NCBI GenBank assembly: GCA_037127315.1
Contig: JBBBDQ010001451.1
Span: 1,322,501-1,386,500, forward strand
DNA: 64,000 nucleotides
From: Ascarosepion bandense
Taxonomy: Eukaryota; Mollusca; Cephalopoda; Sepiida; Sepiidae
Direction of reading: 5' to 3'
Positions 34,293-45,080 of the stretch are shown here, in pieces; the first letter of the stretch is position 1; each line of letters opens with the position of its first letter. The notes below the pieces were generated by a model. That model was given only the letters and a program-made list of their open reading frames with translations. It was not told the origin of the DNA and did not search any database. A program made the translations under genes and the position numbers.

Positions 34293-34815
34293 TCATTTTC
34301 ATCTTTTATAATTTTTTCCCCATTTTTAACCTTGACTTTTAGTTGATCATTTCTTTTTTACGCTTCAAAATGCGTACATTTTCTTCGTTTTTGTATTCCC
34401 TTCCTCAGATATTTCATTAGTTCTTTTGTCCATCTTTTTCTTAACCATTTCACCACAAACAAGGCAATATTTACGCTAAAATAACAGAAACTTCTTATTC
34501 ATTATAAACTGTTTTTCTTATTTCAAATACACTGAATGTATCGATCTAAGAAAGGAACTGTGTCAATCCACAGGAATATGGAGAGAATCTCAATATAAAA
34601 ACGTTTTACATCTCTTCATGTGTAAGACAAGGAGGAATTACGAGCCCTAGTCTAGTTATTCATTTCCTAGACTATGTCCTGTAAATTTACAAGCACAAAT
34701 GTTAAGTTATGGGTACGGACCATTGAACAATTTCTGACCACAGCCCGAAAAGATTCTGCTTTGTCCCCATGAACAATATACTGATGATTAGAGTTGGTTA
34801 TGCTAATTGCATAGG
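34293..34815. other. Unassigned AT-rich region
   Basis: Nothing recognised. Confidence 0.4.
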
Positions 34816-35545
34816 TAGCCATAGTTGGGATTAGAATGATATTAAAGAGAAAACGAACAATGTCCCATGGAAATGAAGAAATAATCTCAAAAACAATAGA
34901 ACATAAAATGCAAAAAGAGCAACCCAAAATGCCAAATACAGGGAGGAATACCAGAATAAAGCAAGTACAAAAATTAAAATAACTAGGAAGTGTTCTAACA
35001 GGAGATGGAAAGTGTGACACAGAGATCCAAAGCGATTTGGCATTGGCGATGGACGCGTTCCAGAAGCTGAGTAAAGTAATAAGACATAGGAAAACTTTAC
35101 TAGAAACAAAAAAAAAAAAAAAGAAGAGTGCTGGATTGCTATGTGATGTCAGTTCTTCACTACGCTGTGAATGTTGGACAATATCATCAAAGATGAAGGA
35201 GAGCCTTGAAGCAGTGGAAATGTGTTTCTAGAGAAGGATGTTGCGAATATCATGGACCGAGCATGTGAGCAATGGTGAGATGTGAGAAAGAACGGCAACG
35301 AAAAGGAAATTAAGATTGAGCATCAGGAAGAGACAACTGACGTTCCTGGGACATGACATGAGGAAAGAGGTCTTGGAGAACCTAATACTGGCAGGTCAGA
35401 TAGAAAGAAAAAGAAACAGAGGAAGGTAGCGGATAACATATTTGAAGGGCCTGAGCAGGTGGATGACGGAACAGGAGAAAACGTACAAAAATCCACCAGA
35501 GATAGGGATACTTGGAAAGCCATGATCGCCTACGTCCTGAAAGGC
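34816..35545 (+). pseudogene. LINE-A fragment, plus arm of an inverted duplication
   Basis: Reads, with frameshifts, RTMSHGNEEIISKTIEHKMQ, LGSVLTGDGKCDTEIQ, MDAFQKLSKVIRHRKTLLET, CEWTISSKMKESLEAVEMCF, then RKRQLTFLGH and RDRDTWKAMIAYVLK. This is the RT C-terminal part. Arm 34816-35448 is mirrored by 35546-36164. Confidence 0.85.
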
Positions 35546-36175
35546 CCTTCAAATATGTTATCCGCTACCTTCCTCTGTTTCTTTTTCTTTCTATCTGACC
35601 TGCCAGTATTAGGTTCTCCAAGACCTCTTTCCTCATGTCATGTCCCAGGAACGTCAGTTGTCTCTTCCTGATGCTCAATCTTAATTTCCTTTTCGTTGTC
35701 GTTCTTTTTCATCATTGCTCACATGCTCGGTCCATGATATTCGCAACACCCTTCTCTAGAAACACATTTCCACTGCTTCAAGGCTCTCCTTCATCTTTGA
35801 TGATATTGTCCAACATTCACAGCGTAGTGAAGAACTGATATCACATAGCAATCCAGCACTCTTCTTTTTTTTTGTTTATAGTAAAGTTTTCCTATGTCTT
35901 ATTACTTTACTCAGCTTCTGGAACGCGTCCATCGCCATGCCAGTTCGCCTTGGATCTCTGTGTCACACTTTCCATCTCCTGTTAGAACACTTCCTAGTTA
36001 TTTTAAATTTGTGTATTTGCTTTATTCTGGTATTCCCCCCTGTATTTGGCATTTTGGGTTGCTCTTTTTGCATTTTATGTTCTATTGTTTTTGAGATTAT
36101 TTCTTCATTTCCATGGGACATTGTTCGTTTTCTCTTTAATATCATTCTAATCCCAACTATGGCTAAGGACATAGA
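35546..36175 (-). pseudogene. LINE-A fragment, minus arm of the inverted duplication
   Basis: Near-identical reverse complement of 34816-35448. At its far end the plus-strand GAA-rich tail ('gacatagaagaagaag') appears, so the inverted copy sits between the plus-strand body and the LINE's own 3' tail. It would form a 600-bp stem with a loop of about 100 bases. Confidence 0.9.
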
Positions 36176-36425
36176 AGAAGAAGAAGAATATAAACTAGGA
36201 AACGGAATAAAAGCCATGATTGTTCCTTACCATAATCCATCATAAAAATTCATTATGTTGAATTAGTAAACAATAAAGACTTTCTATATATGTCGCATGG
36301 ATCTTTTATAACACATTGTGGATTGGAGAAAAAACTAGAATAGGTTGCACCAGGGTTATTTTTACCATCACCACACATTGCTACTAAACTATCAGTTCAG
36401 AAAGTTCTTACTGAGACAAAATTTC
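36176..36425. other. Unassigned spacer
   Basis: Nothing recognised. Confidence 0.4.
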
Positions 36426-37290
36426 TCGATAAAATCCAAGGAATAAAATCCTTGCCTGGATTCATCATTGGCGGCCACAATCTCAACAATATCAGATACA
36501 CGGCTGACACGGTGCTGATAGCAGACACGGAAAGGAAAATGCAGGACCTTCTACAGAAGGTAGCAAAAGAAAGTGAGAAAAAGGGCTAAGCATAAACCTA
36601 AAGAATGAATGTATGGTCATCAGCAAAAAGAGGAGACCAATATGCCAACTACAAGATGAAGAATATAAAATAAAACAAATAAAAAATTCAAATACCTGGG
36701 AAGTGTTTTGACATGGGATGGAAAGTTCGACATTGAGATCCAAAGACGCATCAGCATGGCCAAGGACGCATTTCAGAAGCTAACCCGAGTACTGAACGAT
36801 AGGAAAATGTCATTAAAAATACAGAAAAGAGTGCTGGATTGCTATATGATATCTGTCCTTCTGTATGGAAGTGAATGCTGGATGATCTCATCAAAGATGA
36901 AGGAAAAGCTTGAGGCAAGCAGATATGTGGTTTTACAGAAGGATGCTGAGGATAACATGAATGAAGCACGTGCGAAACCAGGAAGTGTTGGAAAGGATGG
37001 AAACGAAGAAAAAACACATACTAAATAACAATAAAAGACAAATGAGGTACTTGAGACACGTAATGAAGAAGTAGGGCCTGGAGAATTTAATATTCATAGT
37101 TTAGATAAGGGGCAGAAAGAACAGAGGAAAGCAGAGCGAAACCTACTTGTAGGTCTGAGCAAATGGATGCTAGAGCAAGGCCTAGAAATGATACCAAGAA
37201 CTAAGTGATATTAAGAACTACAAGAGACAGCGCTAAGAGGAAGTCTATGATCCCTTACATCCTGAGGGAACATGGCAGATGAAGAAGAAG
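36426..37290 (+). pseudogene. LINE-A reverse transcriptase fragment with 3' tail
   Basis: Plus strand: GFIIGGHNLNNIRYTADTVL with the YADD box altered to Y-T-A-D (first catalytic Asp lost), then CMVISKKRRP, MAKDAFQKLTRVLNDRKMSL and LDCYMISVLLYGSECWMISS. The end is frameshifted and finishes with 'agatgaagaagaagaat'. 5'-truncated near 36426. Confidence 0.88.
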
Positions 37291-37389
37291 AATGTTTCTT
37301 AGAATCGTATTTCGGTTTCAGTTACTTTTCTACAATGAAAATTGGTCTGTTGAGTTTTGCTTCTTTAGTGCTGCAATTTTACTATTTTA

Positions 37390-37795
37390 AGCGCAGTCTC
37401 GGAACGAGAAATCGGGGTGCCGAGTTCGAATTCCAGTTGAATTCATTGCATTCACTTACGGGCAAATACCCTTGGGAAAGGTATTAATCCGCATCTTCCT
37501 TCCAGTTATGAGTTAAATAACAGGATAGATTAGGTTCTATAGCCTTAGCTGGCAACCAGTCTACCGCAGAAAGCAATGGCAACCTACTGCGGGATAATCT
37601 TCTGCCCAGTCAGTCATGTCTCTAAAAAGACATGATCGCTTAAAGCCTCTATCATGTATGGCACTTGACTAACTGGCTGAATATAATAGTTGAAAATATG
37701 ATTAAGTCTTCTACTGGGCATAAAGTCGGGGATCGGTTTTGTATTGTTATGAAGTAATAAACTGATCCCCCACTAATTACTACTTAATAATAGAA
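37390..37795 (+). repeat. SINE, first of three tandem units, with hairpin tail
   Basis: Head (CGAGTTCGAATTCC B-box), conserved body and 3' end, then 'aatataatag' and a hairpin 'ggggatcggttt'/'aaactgatcccc' at about 37726-37770 leading to the next unit. Confidence 0.85.
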
Positions 37796-38230
37796 TACAT
37801 CTCTTCCCCCTCTAGCTATGAGTCAAAATAACATGGCAGATTGGGTTATATAGCCTTGGCTGGCAACCAGTCTACCGCAGAAAGCAATGGCAACCTACTG
37901 AGGGATAATCTTCTGCCCAGTCAGTCATGTCTCTTTCGAGACATGATCTCCCAAGCGTATATCACGTCTGGCACTTAACTGACTGACTGAATATAATAGT
38001 TGGAATCATGATTAAAGCTGTTACTGGTCATAAAGTGGGGGATCGGTTTTTTATTGTCATGAAGTAATAAACTGATCACCCACTAATTACTAATTATTAA
38101 TACAATCCGTCTCGTCTCCCTTCAGCTATAGCTTAAATAGCAGGATAGATAATCTTCTGCCCAGTCAGTCATGTCTTGAAAGAGACATGATCGCCCAAGC
38201 GTGTTTCACGTATGACTGAATGACTAGTTT
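37796..38230 (+). repeat. Two further tandem SINE-tail units
   Basis: Unit 2 (37796-38095) starts inside the SINE body ('ctcttccccctctagctatg') and again ends with the 'gtgggggatcggttt' hairpin. Unit 3 (38096-38230) is shorter, lacking most of the body. Tandem duplication of the SINE 3' half plus linker, about 300 bp per unit. Confidence 0.8.
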
Positions 38231-38923
38231 GGCAGCTAGATCTTATTTTACAGTAGAAGTGACTAGATGCAACCATATGTTATGTGGAACTCTATTTCAG
38301 GGTTTTTGCTTTCCAGTCAACTTTGATTTTCTGAAATATAAATGTAACGTCAGACTTTCTCTTGTCCTGTCAATTTCATTTTTTTTATTATTCTCTTACT
38401 TTAATAATGTTTTGTTTTTATTTTCTCATTTTTTTCGACTCAGTTACCACTTACATCTTAGTGACTTTATTGCCTTTGATGAAGCGAAATGATTTTTAAA
38501 ACGACGGCATAACACCTGGCCTCTGGTATCAAGCTCAAGTATATATCAAACTTCTGTTTCAATTGCTGATTATTCATCTTTAAGCTCCGATCAAACTATC
38601 TCCTTGAGTCTCACATGTTTCTCCACCATCATTTGCCAAATGGCTTTCTCAACATCCACTTGAAACTTCTTCCACATTTAATTTTTTATTTCTTTTTTCT
38701 AATGCATTTATATTCTTGAGGAATTGACTCGTATTGAACACTGTATATTTCCAGCTGCGACAGACACTTAAAGTGAATACGTTTTTTTTAGAAGAATTTT
38801 TTTAAAAGCACAACAGATACTTGAACATGTGAGTTACTTGAAATAAACATTTCTACATCAATTTTCCTTTCTTCAACACATAAAGACATTATATTCTCAT
38901 GTTTTATTTTCTGTTCATCTCAG
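38231..38923. other. Unassigned region upstream of the exon-like ORF
   Basis: No repeat recognised. It ends in the pyrimidine-rich 'tattttctgttcatctcag', which looks like a 3' splice site. Confidence 0.4.
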
Positions 38924-39175
38924 AACAATGAAAACAAGTGCATGGAGAGCAAGGATGATACAAATGCATGGAGAGCAAGGACAATACAGAGAAAATCGAA
39001 GCCAAGCCAATTGGTGATTCAGCAGTTTTCAGTTGGACAAATGTCTGAACTGAAGAAATATGAATTAAAGAAAGAAAAATTTCAATATCCACAAGTGTCC
39101 AGGGAACTGCCAACTAAACCTGTAGAGGTTGTGAAGGTAATGAACGCAGAGGAAACAATTGCAGGACGGTTTTGA
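38924..39175 (+). CDS. Possible terminal coding exon, unknown protein
   Basis: Immediately after a good-looking acceptor (polypyrimidine tract then CAG at 38921-38923), 84 codons are open in phase 0 to TGA at 39173-39175. The first ATG in frame is at 38942. The peptide is charged and mixed in composition (for example QQFSVGQMSELKKYELKKEK and VSRELPTKPVEVVKVM), unlike the low-complexity ORFs around it. AATAAA follows at 39256-39261. I do not recognise the protein, and a 25-base near-repeat ('catggagagcaagga' twice near 38940-38980) sits in the exon. It may be the last exon of a host gene or chance. Confidence 0.35.
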   Translation, partial: NNENKCMESKDDTNAWRARTIQRKSKPSQLVIQQFSVGQMSELKKYELKKEKFQYPQVSRELPTKPVEVVKVMNAEETIAGRF

Positions 39176-39880
39176 AAGGTCATCATAAAATGAAAGCAAT
39201 TCACACCTATGTAGAATACTGCTGTTTTGATCGTTATGCTAGAACACTAGGCTGCAATAAACGAACACATTACCCTTAGATATTTGATAAATGATGAGTG
39301 ACCTTTATTTTCTGTGGAAATCAAAATTCATTAAAGCCAACATGTTAATAAATAATGCACATTTCTGCTTTTTAAAGATTGTAAAAATCTGAGTTATTGG
39401 TTAAAATAATGCTAATATTAACCATTCCTTTATAAAGAAACATTAGGTATTCATTGACTGAGTAGCGAGGACGGTTTCAATTGAAATTTATAAAATATTT
39501 CTTTTAAAACAATTTATTTCCGTTAGTCTTTTGGTCTTTCCAGTAATGAAGGGGTTTTATTTTCTTGTCTCTTTTAAAGTAGTGATAATGTCAGTAATTT
39601 ATCTTCAAGTTTTAAGTGCTATCAATTTTAGTTAAAAAACACCAGGTGATGTGGTTTCTTTAATTTGATATTGTTCTTAGTTTGCAATTCTGTAGCAACA
39701 GTCACAATGTTTGAGAGAAGGATTGTCATTGCTTAGTGCTACAGGCTCTTACTCGCAGTCATTTATAACCAGTGATCTCATAAAGTGCATACAACGGAGA
39801 GTATACATATTTGCTAAACGAGAGCCAGGTATGATATGAAAGGAGGGAAAATGTTAAAAAAATGCTTGCTTCAATAAAAT
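39176..39880. other. Unassigned AT-rich region
   Basis: Contains the AATAAA at 39256 noted for the exon-like ORF; otherwise nothing. Confidence 0.4.
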
Positions 39881-39885
39881 ATACT

Positions 39886-39905
39886 ACACACACACACACA
39901 CACAA

Positions 39906-39960
<55 letters not shown>
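39886..39960. repeat. (CA)n-(TA)n microsatellite
   Basis: About 20 bases of CA then about 50 of TA, bounding the hammerhead foldback element. Confidence 0.95.
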
Positions 39961-39962
<2 letters not shown>

Positions 39963-40014
39963 TATTATAGTGTACGTTTTAGAACATGTACATAATATTT
40001 TCTATATATGTCCT

Positions 40015-40073
40015 CTTCTCTACAATCATATGGCTATTTCAGTGTTTGGACTCAAACACATCATCGGGAGAAG
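40015..40073 (-). ncRNA. Hammerhead motif, left arm
   Basis: Minus-strand mirror of 40181-40239: helix I CTTCTC/GAGAAG, box CCGATGA, helix II GTGTTT/AAACAC, GAAA. Helix III is weakened by C-to-U after GAAA. Confidence 0.65.
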
Positions 40074-40180
40074 TAAAGAGTAAGAGTTTGGAATCATTCT
40101 CTGTTTATATTTGGTTCGTTGTTGTTATGGGGGTTGGTTGGGGTTATTGATAATTAAGTGAATGTGCCTTTTGGTCTTTA

Positions 40181-40239
40181 CTTCTCCCGATGATGTGTTT
40201 GAGTCCAAACACTGAAACAACCATATGATTGTAGAGAAG
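40181..40239 (+). ncRNA. Hammerhead ribozyme motif, right arm
   Basis: Helix I CTTCTC (40181-40186) pairs perfectly with GAGAAG (40234-40239). Box CCGATGA (40187-40193) stands where CUGANGA is expected, so U4 is C. Helix II GTGTTT/AAACAC (40195-40200, 40207-40212), GAAA (40214-40217), helix III ACAA/TTGT, cleavage nucleotide A at 40233. All three helices are intact. The U4 change should weaken or abolish cleavage; the same change in both arms suggests it predates the inversion. Confidence 0.75.
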
Positions 40240-40267
40240 AGGACATCTATAGAAAAAATTATGTACA

Positions 40268-40395
40268 TGTTCTAAAACATAATTTATAATAAATATTCAC
40301 AGCTCTATACATCGTATATCGAGCACTATTTTAAATTAATTATTTTGGACGGGAATTTTTTTTTCTTTTCTTTCCTCATTCTATACTCACTCGGA

Positions 40396-40434
<39 letters not shown>
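40268..40434 (+). repeat. Hammerhead-family tail repeat and (TA)n
   Basis: Third copy of the tail at 22545 and 31365, ending 'cggatatata' and a TA/CATA tract at about 40395-40434. Confidence 0.85.
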
Positions 40435-40435
<1 letters not shown>

Positions 40436-40439
40436 ATAA

Positions 40440-41835
40440 CTATAGCAACAACAATACCAATAATGCTATTCTCGGACAAGCAGTATAGTTTCCGCTTCAC
40501 CAGGTCTACTGCTGATATGCTAACAACCATCACCGAGTACATATATCAGGCACTCCATAGGAATGGTGAAGCCCGAACCGTTGCCTTGGATATCTCTAAA
40601 GCGTTCGACAGAATTTGGCATGCTGGCTTTCTATGCAAACTGCGGAGCTATGCTATAACTGGACATTTGTTTGAACTAATCCAGTCATTCCTCTCTAACC
40701 GCACAATGAAGGTGGTATTAAACGGACATGCCTCCCAGAACTACCATACGAACGCAGGTGTCCCTCAAGACTCTATCCTAGGTCCTACGCTCTTTCTGAT
40801 CTACATTAATGATCTCCCTGATACCATAAGATCCCAAGTAGGTATGTACGCCGATGACACCACAGTTTATTCTCGCCTCGATCAAAAATCTGGTGTAGGC
40901 GACAAAGCTAACCTTGCAGCCGAGCTTGGAAAGGACCTCCAATCCGTAGTGGACTGGGGTAAAAAGTGGCTCGTAAATTTTAATGCTTCTAAAACGAAGC
41001 TACTATCAATTAATCACCATAGACATTCGCACCTACCTCCTATTAGTATGGAACAGGCTTGCCTCCCAGAGAGTAAAACACTACGCCTCCTTGGTCTCAC
41101 ACTATCAGCGGACCTCAAGTAGAATGACTATATCGAATCCATTGCTAAATCCACTGCTATGAAAGTCGGTTCTCTGTGCAGGGCCCGGAGGTTTTTTCCG
41201 TCTGAATCTATCCTGCACATTTATAAATCTACCATCTGCCCGTGCATTGAATACTGTTGCCATATCTGGTCGAGTGCCACTGCTATTCTCCTTGGGCTTC
41301 TAGACAAGGTACAGCGGAGGATCTGTAATGTGATCGATACCGACTTAGCAGACCGCCTGCAGTATCTCTCTCACCGGCGCGACGTGGCTTCCCTGTGTCT
41401 CTTCTATAAATACTTTCACGGCTACTGCTCCGATGAACTTAGATCATTGGTGCCTCCTAGGTTTACATTTGCACGAGATACTAGATAAGCAACTAGATCC
41501 CACCCTTTTACAGTGAAACCGATAAAATGCAACCGCAACTTCTACTGCAACAGTTTCTTTTCCCGCACTTCCCGACTGTGTAATTCTCTTCCACATGACT
41601 GCTTCCCCGACGGCTACAATCTCCAGAAGTTTAAATGTAAGGTCAATAGACATCTCCTAACTAACTAACTTCCATTCTTTCAAACACTCTTCCCACCCAC
41701 CCAACTATCTATCACCCCCCTTCTGACATTTCCTATATCTAACCACTCTTCCTATTTACCTTCCCCTATGTAGCCCCATGCGCAATAGTGGCAGTGGAAT
41801 GCCTTGCTTGGAGTGAATTGATTAAAAAAAGTAAG
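40440..41835 (+). pseudogene. LINE-B, 5'-truncated, nearly intact reverse transcriptase and 3' UTR
   Basis: A 219-codon ORF (40463-41122) covers RT palm motifs: ALDISKAFDRIWH (Asp at 43 and 49), GVPQDSILGPTLFLIYINDL (the usual PQG is PQD), and GMYADDTTVYS with YADD at 129-132, then thumb residues to SADLK and TAG where W is usual. A second ORF (41159-41488) continues KVGSLCRARRFFPSESILHI, YCCHIWS, RRICNVIDTDLADRLQ, YKYFHGYCSDELRSLVPPRF; another stop follows DTR. The rest (FSRTSRLCNSLPHDCFPDGY) and the 3' UTR ending GCCTTGCTTGGAGTGAATTG with an A-tail are readable. It begins at a (TA)n tract. The type is a non-LTR retrotransposon RT; the missing 5' half would carry the endonuclease. Confidence 0.92.
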
Positions 41836-41844
41836 AGAACTAAC

Positions 41845-42045
41845 TCTAACAAAACTAGTATTAATCAAGCTGTAATTTAAATCGTCTTGTACAACCCACC
41901 GAGAACAAACTCGGAGGGAAAAGAAGGGGAAATAAAAAAGAAACAAAGTACATGAACAAAAAGTCAAGCACTCGTAAGAAAGAAAAAAAAACCAAGACGA
42001 AAACCCTAAGACTAAAGCGCTCAATTCCAACCTAGAGCAGACAAA

Positions 42046-42107
<62 letters not shown>

Positions 42108-42360
42108 TGCAGTAATAACGATACCAATGGTAACAGAACTAACTCTGCCGGAACTAGTATTAATTAAGCTATAATTTAAATCGTCTTGAACAACCCACCG
42201 AGAACGAACTCGGAGGGAAAAGAAGAGGAAGTAAAAAAAAGAAACAAACGAAGTACATGAACAAAAAGTCAAGCACTCATAAGAAAGAAAAATACCTAAG
42301 ACGAAAACCTTAACACTAAAGTGCTTAATACCAAAGTAGAGCAAACAAAGACAGAACTGT
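41845..42360 (+). repeat. Two direct copies of a 190-220 bp repeat around (TA)n
   Basis: Copy 1 (41845-42045) and copy 2 (42130-42360) share 'aactaactct', 'actagtattaat', 'caacccaccgagaac', 'aactcggagggaaaagaag', 'agtacatgaacaaaaagtca'. They are separated by a TA run at 42048-42100. The internal CGAGAAC..ACTCGG can form a small hairpin. Related to 14838-15110 in reverse. Confidence 0.85.
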
Positions 42361-42404
42361 CTTTATATATATATATATAAATAAAGTACGTGTATTTTGG
42401 CAGC

Positions 42405-42740
42405 ATACTTATTTTAAACACATTTTATTAAACGATAGAGACAACTTAGTTCTGCAGATTTTCTTTTGTATTTTTTCATATTTTCTAATGAGGCTTTTTA
42501 TTTCCAAATTATATTTATACAAATATTGTCCATATTTATACAAATATTGTCCATATTTTAACCGAGTAATTTTGAACGTCATCGGTCATCATCAGGAATC
42601 TGGTCAATTTTTTTATAAATATAATTTAAATTAATATAATTTGGAAATAAAAACAAAAATCCTCATTAGAGAAAAATGAGAAAATACAAAAGAAAATCTG
42701 CAAGACTATGTTTTCTCTATCGTTTAATAAAACGTGTTTA
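42405..42740. repeat. Foldback element with a degenerate hammerhead-like loop
   Basis: Arms 42413-42520 and 42630-42740 mirror each other ('gcagattttcttttgtattt' against 'aaatacaaaagaaaatctgc'). Near the loop, minus-strand CTGATGA (42594-42600) is followed by TGACC...GTTCA and AAA, a decayed core. Confidence 0.8.

Positions 42741-42818
<78 letters not shown>
42741..42818. repeat. (CA)n-(TA)n microsatellite
   Basis: About 50 bases CA then about 22 TA. Its Thr-His ORF is an artefact. Confidence 0.95.
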
Positions 42819-42849
42819 GTATTGTCTCATGTCAATGGCCTGATTTGGA

Positions 42850-42874
42850 GTTTCGTGCGTTATGCAATCATCAG
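42850..42874 (-). ncRNA. Hammerhead-like core
   Basis: Minus strand CTGATGA, then T-TGC-ATAAC-GCA-C, then GAAAC. Boxes canonical, helix II short, helix I not found. Confidence 0.45.
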
Positions 42875-42929
42875 GTGCATATTTCAAACTGACAGATATG
42901 AATTTAAGTTCACTTGATGTTCATGGGAA

Positions 42930-43194
42930 TTAAATCTTATAAAATTAAGCTACTCCTTTTTTAATAAGAAGATTAAACCTTTAAATATTCTATTGTTAGA
43001 CGTGAATAACATTTTAAAATTTAAATTTAATATTTAGAATAAAAATTAAAATTAAAATAAGAAATGCTAAAATATAGAGAGAAATCAAAGGCGCGTAAAT
43101 CATGAGTCTTTAAAATTTAAATACTTAAATATTACATACAGCTAAAAAATATAGAAAAAATAAAAATTTCAAAATTTAAAATAAAAATAATCCT
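42930..43194. other. AT-rich spacer
   Basis: Very A/T-rich; nothing recognised. Confidence 0.5.
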
Positions 43195-43322
43195 GTGTGA
43201 TACCATACTCATTCTTTGACTCGCCTCTACCTTGTTCCTCTTTCTCATCTCACCTCTTCAGTAAACCCCTGCGCACCAGTGGCGGTTGTGCCCTGCTTGG
43301 GGTGAAATGATTAAAAAATAAT
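43195..43322 (+). mobile_element. LINE-B 3' end fragment
   Basis: 'cagtggcggttgtgccctgc' and 'ttggggtgaaatgattaaaa' match the LINE-B terminus. Confidence 0.75.
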
Positions 43323-43348
43323 CTGGCCATGGCTCCGCTATTTCAAAA

Positions 43349-44213
43349 CAATCAAATATTTTCCTTACATAGAGAATTTTGCTGACATTTTTAATTTTGA
43401 CAACAATCAAGTTTTTATCAAAATAATGTCTATTTTTCTTTTGCTATTATTAATTATTCACAGATCAGATAACCTATAATATTTATTCGGTTCCAATATA
43501 TATAATTTCTATTTGAAATACACAAGAGTATTTTGCTTACTGGAAATAGTAAATTTGATCATTTTGCTTTGAATTAAAACTAAAAAGAAAACTACAGAAA
43601 TGTTGATGATCAGCTTGAAATATAACGACGGACACATTTTGTACAAACAATATATATTCACGTGGCTTATTCTCTCATGAGGTGAAGTGTCATAGAGTAG
43701 AGGTATGTTCGAAGATGACAGCAGACATTCATCGAGGTGCCAGAGGTTTCGCTCGTCCGTGATTTTCTCTGGTCTTTCTCGGTCTTTCCTCTCTCTCTCG
43801 ATCGACTGCTTACTGCTAATTGCTTCTGTCTGTTATATTAGTGGTTACATCATATTCTGACACATTGTTTATTTTATTCCAACTTTGACACGCTGTAAAT
43901 GCGTGCATATCTTATTTTTACCGAGAATCAAAAAACACTTCTCGTCTAAAATATAATTCATTGTTTTATAACCCGAAAAAATTTAAGATAAATTATATTC
44001 ACTTCCGACTTTGGCTACGTAGTTTTCAAAACAATCAAATATTTTCCTTACATGGAGAATTTTGCTTACTTTCTTAATTCTGACAACAATCAAGTTTTTA
44101 TCAAAATAATGTTTATTTTTCTTTTGCTAGCCAGTTTGGATAATTTTTGCTGTTTCATAAATATACCATTCTTCAGGAAATTATTCACAGATCAAATAAT
44201 CTATAACTTACTA
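43349..44213 (+). repeat. Direct repeat pair flanking about 530 bp
   Basis: 43349-43496 and 44024-44213 share 'caaaacaatcaaatattttc', 'agagaattttgct' and 'acaacaatcaagtttttatc', and both continue with 'attattcacagatca'. The second has about 45 extra bases. The middle (43497-44023) has no coding signal. The repeats are too AT-rich and lack TG...CA ends, so I do not call LTRs. Confidence 0.75.
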
Positions 44214-44499
44214 TCGTCAAATCTTTATGATGTTTAGGTGGATTACAATTCTTACTTTGATACTGATTATCTCAATTTTCCTAGTAAATTGAGTTAGTGG
44301 GATTATTGTCATCACTAAATGTTCTGAAGTCTTTTGTGAACGTTGCGTTTTTGTAGACGATATCCACGATATAGCGAACTACCTTTGTTTTGACACCTAA
44401 GAATGTATTTCACGCTTGTGGAGTTAAGTTTTTTTTTTATTATTCTGGACATAATATAAAAGAAATCATAACAAAAACATAAATGTAACTATGATAGAT
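44214..44499. other. Unassigned spacer
   Basis: Nothing recognised. Confidence 0.4.
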
Positions 44500-44700
44500 G
44501 TAGGTTGTCGGGCAAGAGGGGACGTGCGTTGTGGTGAAAGCTCAATTCAAAATCCAGTTTCATTCGTTGCATTCATATAGGCTCAAATACCCTTGAGAAA
44601 GATATGAATCCGTCGTATCCTCCTCCAGCTATGGAATAATTAGCAGGACTGACATGGTTCCATAGCCTTGGTTGGCAATCAATATAACTCAGAAAGTTGG
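44500..44700 (+). repeat. SINE, left part of an interrupted copy
   Basis: Degenerate head 'gacgtgcgttgtggtgaaag', body ('gcattcatat', 'tggttccatagccttggttg'), interrupted after 'actcagaaag'. Resumes at 45327. Confidence 0.8.
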
Positions 44701-45080
44701 TTGGTTGGTTGTTCTGTTTTTATGGCATATCCACACCTCGGTGGGTCATTTATTGCCAACTAAATTTTATTTATTTATTGCGGGTAATACCGTTTTCTTT
44801 CAACAATTTATTATTGTTTCTGATATAAGTTTTGTGTCTAGTAATACATTTTTCTTTTCGAGTATCAAGAAGATTCATTGGGATTTGTTTTTAAGGGCAG
44901 GGTCCCCAAGTCCTACCCTGTTATTTAACCCATAACTGGAGGGAAGGGACGGATTAATACCTTTCCCAAGGGTACCAGTGCTTAAGTGAAATCAGGGTAT
45001 TCAACTGGAATTCGAACTCGGCTCACTGATTTCTCTTTCTGAGACGATATGCACTGCACCACAAAGCACATCCGTCACTA
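44701..45080 (-). repeat. 5S-headed SINE body inserted in the SINE above
   Basis: Minus-strand continuation of the two 5S heads: 'gatgtgctttgtggtgcagt', B-box-like GAGTTCGAATTCC, 'cccttgggaaaggtattaat', then non-SINE sequence to a (CCAA)n-like end at 44701. Confidence 0.8.

Larger units (their letters stand above)
39961..40267. repeat. Foldback element with a hammerhead in each arm
   Basis: Arms 39975-40078 and 40160-40267 are reverse complements (for example 'ggactcaaacacatcatcgg' against 'ccgatgatgtgtttgagtcc'). The 80-bp loop has a G/T-rich 'gggggttggttggggtta'. The right arm continues into the tail repeat and a TA tract. Confidence 0.9.

Noticed and set aside
43349..44213. Direct repeats as LTRs of a retrotransposon
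   Set aside because: No TG...CA ends, no target duplication and no coding interior.
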